Shown: in pieces, positions 31,056 to 34,567 of the stretch
How positions within the stretch are numbered: position 1 is the first letter of the stretch
Layout: each line of letters opens with the position of its first letter
Assembly: GCF_000738085.1 (NCBI RefSeq)
Contig: NZ_JPRS01000138.1
Span: 1 to 34,567 of the forward strand
From: Cryobacterium sp. MLB-32
GTDB taxonomy: Bacteria; Actinomycetota; Actinomycetes; Actinomycetales; Microbacteriaceae
Length of the DNA: 34,567 nt
Direction of reading: 5' to 3'
The notes under the pieces: generated by a model
Database searches by the model: none
Seen by the model: only the letters and a program-made list of their open reading frames with translations
Told to the model about the DNA's origin: nothing
Made by a program: the position numbers and the translations under genes

Positions 31056-32591
31056 TCAGCACATCGGATCGGCGTCGGGCACGATTCCCTTCACGAGATA
31101 GTTGTCCACCGCGTCGTTCACACACGCGCTGCCCTTGTTGTAGGCGGTGTGCCCCTCGCCCTGGAACGTGACGAGGGTGCCGCTGTCGAGTTGCTTCGAG
31201 AGGCTCTGCGCCCAGGCGTAGGGGGTGGCCGGATCGTTCGTGGTGCCGATGACGAGAATCGGGGCGGCGCCCGTGGCGTGAATTTCTCCCCGCTCTCCGG
31301 TGAATGCGTACGGCCAATTCGCGCAGCCGATATCGCCGAAGCTCATGTACCTACCGATGATCGGCGCCGCAGCCTCAATCTCCGCCGCCTGCGCTCGCAT
31401 GGCGGCGGGGTCATCGTTGTAGGCGTAGTCCACGCAGTTGATCGCCGAGAAGGCCTCACTCGAGTTGTCGAGGTAGCTGCCGTCGGCCTGGCGTCCGTTG
31501 TAGGAATCCGCGAGCTGGAACGCATCCGTCGCGTCGTTCCGCATCACGCTCGTGAACATCGTGCTGAGCAGCGGCCAGGCGGCTTGCTGGTACAGCGGGT
31601 AGATAATGGCGGTGAGCAGGGCATTGGACCCGAGCTGACGGCCGTCGCTGTTGGTGATCGGGCTGACATCAACGGATGCGAGCAGCGCGGCGACCGTGGC
31701 CATAGCGTCGTCCACGGTGCCGTCGAACGGACAATCCGTTCCGGCCAGACAATCAGCGAGGTAGGCGCGCAGGGCGCTTTCGAAGCCCTTCGCCTGCAGC
31801 TTCGTCACCTCGAAGTTGGTCGTGGCCGGGTCGAGAGCCCCGTCAAGGGCGAGGCGCCCCACCTTGTCGGGGAACAGCTCGGCGAAGGTGGCCCCGAGGT
31901 AGGTGCCGTAGGAGTAGCCGAGGTAGTTGAGCTTCGCGTCTCCGAGCACGGCGCGGAGCAGATCCAGATCGCGGGCAGCACTCTGCGTATCGACGTGTTC
32001 GAGGAGGGCGCCGGTATTGGTGGCACACGCGGCCCCGAAGGCCGCGGAGGAGGCCTCAAGTTCGGCGATCCAGGCATCCGTGCCGCGGGCGGCGGTCGTG
32101 AGGCCGTAGAGGTATTCGTCCATGGCGGCCGGTTCGTAGCAGGCCACAGCGGAGGACCGTCCGACACCGCGGGGGTCGAAGCCGACGACGTCGAAGCTCG
32201 ACTGCAGCGTGTTGTCGGTGATGAAGTCGAGCGAGTTCTTCACGATGTCATAGCCCGAGGCCCCGGGGCCTCCGGGGTTGACCAGCAGGGAACCGACCCG
32301 GTTGCTGCCGGTCGCCTGGTGTCGCACGAGGGCGAGATTCACATCACCGGCGCCCGGGTCGCCGTAGTCGAGGGGCGCCGTCGCCGTGGTGCACTGCATG
32401 CCCTCGCCGCAGTCGTTCCACGCCAAAACCTGGCTGTAGAACGGCTCCAGGGCCGCGTCGACGGATTCACCCGTGGGCGTGGACGTGTTCGGCGCCGGTT
32501 GGGGCATGAACGCGGAGACGCATCCGCTCAGGCCGAGCGTGAGCACAACAGCGCCGGCCACGGCCGCGATCAGGCGACTTCGGTGTGTCAT
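31056..32591 (-). CDS. Secreted alpha/beta hydrolase lipoprotein, TAP-like (peptidase S33)
   Basis: 511 residues from ATG 32591 (ribosome site AAAGGAAA). Lipoprotein signal peptide with LSGC and lipidated Cys24. The hydrolase fold has oxyanion region LLVNPGGPGASGYD (102-115), FDPRGVGRSS, nucleophile Ser227 in LGYSYGTYLG, a long helical cap (about 270-400), acid Asp in GTTNDPATP and His in GEGHTAYN. The C-terminal TAP-like domain has cysteines that may pair. Relatives include Streptomyces tripeptidyl aminopeptidase and mycobacterial surface hydrolases. Likely an exported amino- or proline peptidase. It follows holB by 37 bp, an order common in actinobacteria. Confidence 0.9.
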   Translation of the reverse strand: MTHRSRLIAAVAGAVVLTLGLSGCVSAFMPQPAPNTSTPTGESVDAALEPFYSQVLAWNDCGEGMQCTTATAPLDYGDPGAGDVNLALVRHQATGSNRVGSLLVNPGGPGASGYDIVKNSLDFITDNTLQSSFDVVGFDPRGVGRSSAVACYEPAAMDEYLYGLTTAARGTDAWIAELEASSAAFGAACATNTGALLEHVDTQSAARDLDLLRAVLGDAKLNYLGYSYGTYLGATFAELFPDKVGRLALDGALDPATTNFEVTKLQAKGFESALRAYLADCLAGTDCPFDGTVDDAMATVAALLASVDVSPITNSDGRQLGSNALLTAIIYPLYQQAAWPLLSTMFTSVMRNDATDAFQLADSYNGRQADGSYLDNSSEAFSAINCVDYAYNDDPAAMRAQAAEIEAAAPIIGRYMSFGDIGCANWPYAFTGERGEIHATGAAPILVIGTTNDPATPYAWAQSLSKQLDSGTLVTFQGEGHTAYNKGSACVNDAVDNYLVKGIVPDADPMC

Positions 32592-32628
32592 CGAATTTCC
32601 TTTAATTGGTGTCGCCTGTGGTCGCGCA

Positions 32629-33777
32629 TCAACGCCGGATGGCGGACACGAGCATAGCCTCAAGGGCCAGCGCCGGTGCAACATTGGACTGGATTCTGCT
32701 GCGCGCCAGCGCGATGGCATCCATTGTCGCGACCGTAGCTGCGGGCGAGCTGGACGCGGATGCGCTCTGCAGTTGCGCGCCGAGCTCACGGTTGATCACG
32801 GCCTGTTCGCGGCCGAGCTGCACCATCATCACGTCTCGGTAGAGGGACGCCAGATCCACGAGGATGCGGTCGATTCCGTCGCGCAGACTGCGCACGGCGC
32901 GGCGCTTCTGGTCGTCTTCGAGCGCTTTGACCTGGCTGCGCAGGCCCGCGGGAACGGACTGCCCCGGCTCGACCCCGAGCGAACGCAGCACTCCCTCGCG
33001 CTCGGCGGCATCGCGTTCGATCGTGATGGCCTTCGCATCATCGCCCGCGATCGCGAGCAGGCGCGCGGCGGCGTTGACCGCCATCGACACCGAGCGGATT
33101 CCCAGGGCCGCGTTCAGGGTTTCTTCGCGCCGCAGCCGAGCCTCCGGGTTGGTCGCCAGGCGGCGCGCCATGCCGATGTGGCTCTGCGCGAGGCGTGCGG
33201 ACAGCTCTGCGATGGCCGGGTCGACGCCGTCGCGCTTCACCAGCAGGTCGGCGACGTCGTCGATGCTGGGCACGCGCAGCCGCACGGTGCGCACGCGGGA
33301 GCGAATCGTGGGGAGGAGATCCGCTTCGCTGGGGGCGCACAGGATCCACACGGTGCGCTCCGGCGGCTCCTCAAGCGCCTTCAGCAGCACGTTGGAGGTG
33401 CGCTCAACCATACGATCGGCGTCTTCGACAACGATCACGCGGTAGCGCCCGACGGACGGCGAGTATTGCGAGCGAGCGACGGCCTCTTTCACGGTCGCCA
33501 TCTTGATGATGACCCCGTCGGTCGTGAGCACGCTGAGGTCGGGGTGGGTGCGGGCGTCGACCTGACGGATGGCGTCGCGGTCACCGTCCGGAGTGCCGGG
33601 GCACAGTAGCGCGGCCGCGAAGGCGAACGCGAGGTTGGACCGCCCGGACCCGGGCGGGCCGGTGATGAGCCACGCATGGGTCATGGACGAGGCGGCGACC
33701 CGGGCCTCGACCGCGGCGGCGGCGCGAAAAATCTCGATGGCCTCAGCCTGTCCCGTCAGGTTTTCCCACACTGCCAT
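32629..33777 (-). CDS. holB: DNA polymerase III subunit delta'
   Basis: 382-residue clamp-loader AAA+ subunit. P-loop-like GPPGSGRSNLAFAFA (about 40-54), the segment EDADRMVERTSNVLLKALEEPPE (about 136-158), sensor-like ILCAPSEADLLPTIRSRVRT, then the helical collar domain. Two points differ from the Escherichia coli model: the Walker lysine is Arg, and the zinc-binding cysteine cluster after the P-loop is absent (only ALLCPGTPDGD before RTHPDL). Delta' is not the ATP-hydrolysing motor, so both can be tolerated. Downstream of tmk with a 39-bp gap. Confidence 0.92.
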   Translation of the reverse strand: MAVWENLTGQAEAIEIFRAAAAVEARVAASSMTHAWLITGPPGSGRSNLAFAFAAALLCPGTPDGDRDAIRQVDARTHPDLSVLTTDGVIIKMATVKEAVARSQYSPSVGRYRVIVVEDADRMVERTSNVLLKALEEPPERTVWILCAPSEADLLPTIRSRVRTVRLRVPSIDDVADLLVKRDGVDPAIAELSARLAQSHIGMARRLATNPEARLRREETLNAALGIRSVSMAVNAAARLLAIAGDDAKAITIERDAAEREGVLRSLGVEPGQSVPAGLRSQVKALEDDQKRRAVRSLRDGIDRILVDLASLYRDVMMVQLGREQAVINRELGAQLQSASASSSPAATVATMDAIALARSRIQSNVAPALALEAMLVSAIRR

Positions 33778-33816
33778 GAACCTAGGCTACCTTCCGCCGC
33801 TGACAGTCTCAGCTGG

Positions 33817-34434
33817 TCAGAGCAGGGTCGCGACGCGAGCGCGGATCTGCGCGGCGATGCTGTCGACGGATGCCGCGGCGTCCAGCACCAGAAACCGGTC
33901 GGGTTCGGCGTCGGCGAGCGCCAGGAACGCGGCACGCACCCGGGCGTGAAACTCGCTCTTCTCGGCCTCGAGCCGGTCGAAACGCTTGTTGGCGGCGTCG
34001 AGGCGGCTACGCGCATCCGTTTCGTCGAGGTCGAGCAGGATCGTGAGATCCGGCAGCAGACCCTCGGCGGCCCAGAGCGAGAGATCGCGCACCTCGGTGG
34101 CACCGAGCACGCGTCCCGCGCCCTGATAGGCGACGGAGGAGTCGAGGTAGCGGTCCTGCACGATCACCTCGCCGCGGGCGAGCGCCGGGCGCAGCTTGGT
34201 CTCCACGTGCTGCGCACGGTCGGCGGCGTAGAGCAGCGCCTCGGCGCGCGGGGCGATCTCGCCGCGGTGATGCAGCACGATCTCACGGATCTCCACGCCC
34301 ACCTCGGTGCCGCCGGGCTCACGGGAGCGCACAACCGTGCGCCCCTCGGATTCGAGCCAGTCGGTGAGCAGCTGCGCCTGGGTGGATTTGCCCGTGCCGT
34401 CGCCGCCCTCGAGGGTGATGAAGAGTCCGGTCAC
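33817..34434 (-). CDS. tmk: Thymidylate kinase
   Basis: 205 residues. It phosphorylates dTMP to dTDP. P-loop EGGDGTGKST (9-18), the dTMP-binding REPGGTEVG (39-47), DRYLDSSVAYQGAGR (about 92-106) and the LID-like region after LDLDETDARSRL. GTG 34434 overlaps the topA stop as GTGA, so it is coupled to topA. The gene order topA-tmk-holB is widespread in actinobacteria and ties nucleotide supply to replication genes. Confidence 0.95.
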   Translation of the reverse strand: MTGLFITLEGGDGTGKSTQAQLLTDWLESEGRTVVRSREPGGTEVGVEIREIVLHHRGEIAPRAEALLYAADRAQHVETKLRPALARGEVIVQDRYLDSSVAYQGAGRVLGATEVRDLSLWAAEGLLPDLTILLDLDETDARSRLDAANKRFDRLEAEKSEFHARVRAAFLALADAEPDRFLVLDAAASVDSIAAQIRARVATLL

Positions 34435-34567
34435 GCCCCCGTGCCCGTCGCCTTCGGTGCGGCCTTCTTCGCGGGGGCGCGCTTGACCGGCGCTTTGACC
34501 GGAACCGGGGTGGTTCCCGCTGCGGCGGCCTTCTTCGCGGCGGTGGCCGCGCGGGTGGCGGCCGCCT
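34431..34567 (-). CDS. topA: DNA topoisomerase I, C-terminal tail (partial)
   Basis: Only the last 44 residues are in the window. They are a Lys/Ala/Pro-rich tail (for example AATAAKKAAAAG and KRAPAKKAAPKATGTGA) ending at TGA 34433-34431, overlapping tmk by GTGA. Such basic tails end actinobacterial TopA and help DNA binding and processivity. The identification rests on this composition and on the conserved topA-tmk-holB order, since no catalytic part is visible. Confidence 0.75.
   Translation of the reverse strand, partial: AAATRAATAAKKAAAAGTTPVPVKAPVKRAPAKKAAPKATGTGA

Overview
The window is high-GC DNA from an actinobacterium, most likely a member of the Microbacteriaceae (Cryobacterium-like). 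This is inferred from the 3,4-dihydroxyphenylacetate 2,3-dioxygenase of the Brevibacterium type, the topA-tmk-holB-secreted hydrolase order, the SigK/RskA pair, GTG and TTG starts with tight ATGA/GTGA overlaps, and the frequent octamer CGGATGCC/GGCATCCG. No phage, IS element, CRISPR array or rRNA was seen. One tRNA is present.

Layout. (1) 1-10390 (+): an aromatic-acid (homoprotocatechuate) catabolic cluster: the end of an IclR regulator, an MHS-family transporter, a GntR/FCD regulator, a CatE-like VOC protein, a fumarylacetoacetate hydrolase-RraA fusion, a second GntR/FCD regulator, a DapA-family aldolase, HpaE and HpaD. Two of its intergenic gaps are filled with short repeats. (2) 10438-13474 (-): a four-gene surface-protein operon, DUF4397 protein, class F sortase, SigK-like sigma factor and RskA-like anti-sigma factor. 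(3) 13599-17683 (-): alpha/beta hydrolase and nicotinamidase, a PBP4-type D-Ala-D-Ala carboxypeptidase and a Gfo/Idh/MocA oxidoreductase. (4) 17825-21320: a DHA2 drug-efflux-type MFS protein, a divergent SDR, a DedA protein and a small conserved-looking protein. (5) 21443-25595: 2-oxo acid dehydrogenase E1alpha, E1beta and E2 (-) with a divergent TetR gene. (6) 25633-30301: a chimeric scar of two duplicated gene ends, an Ala-rich exported protein, DUF4287, an APC permease, a PadR/membrane-protein pair, a hypothetical protein and tRNA-Thr(CGT). (7) 30348-34567 (-): TetR, TAP-like lipoprotein hydrolase, holB, tmk and the end of topA.

How it works together. In the first cluster HpaD opens homoprotocatechuate and HpaE oxidises the semialdehyde. 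The FAH-RraA fusion and the DapA-like aldolase are the likely decarboxylation/isomerisation and C-C cleavage steps. They would stand in for the usual HpaG and HpaI; no recognisable HpaF or HpaH is present. Four genes (transporter, first GntR, FAH-RraA, PBP4) carry single-base indels. In each case undoing them restores a full-length family member, so they are either recent pseudogenes or consensus errors. The SigK operon looks like a self-contained unit in which the sigma factor drives a cell-surface DUF4397 protein and its own sortase.
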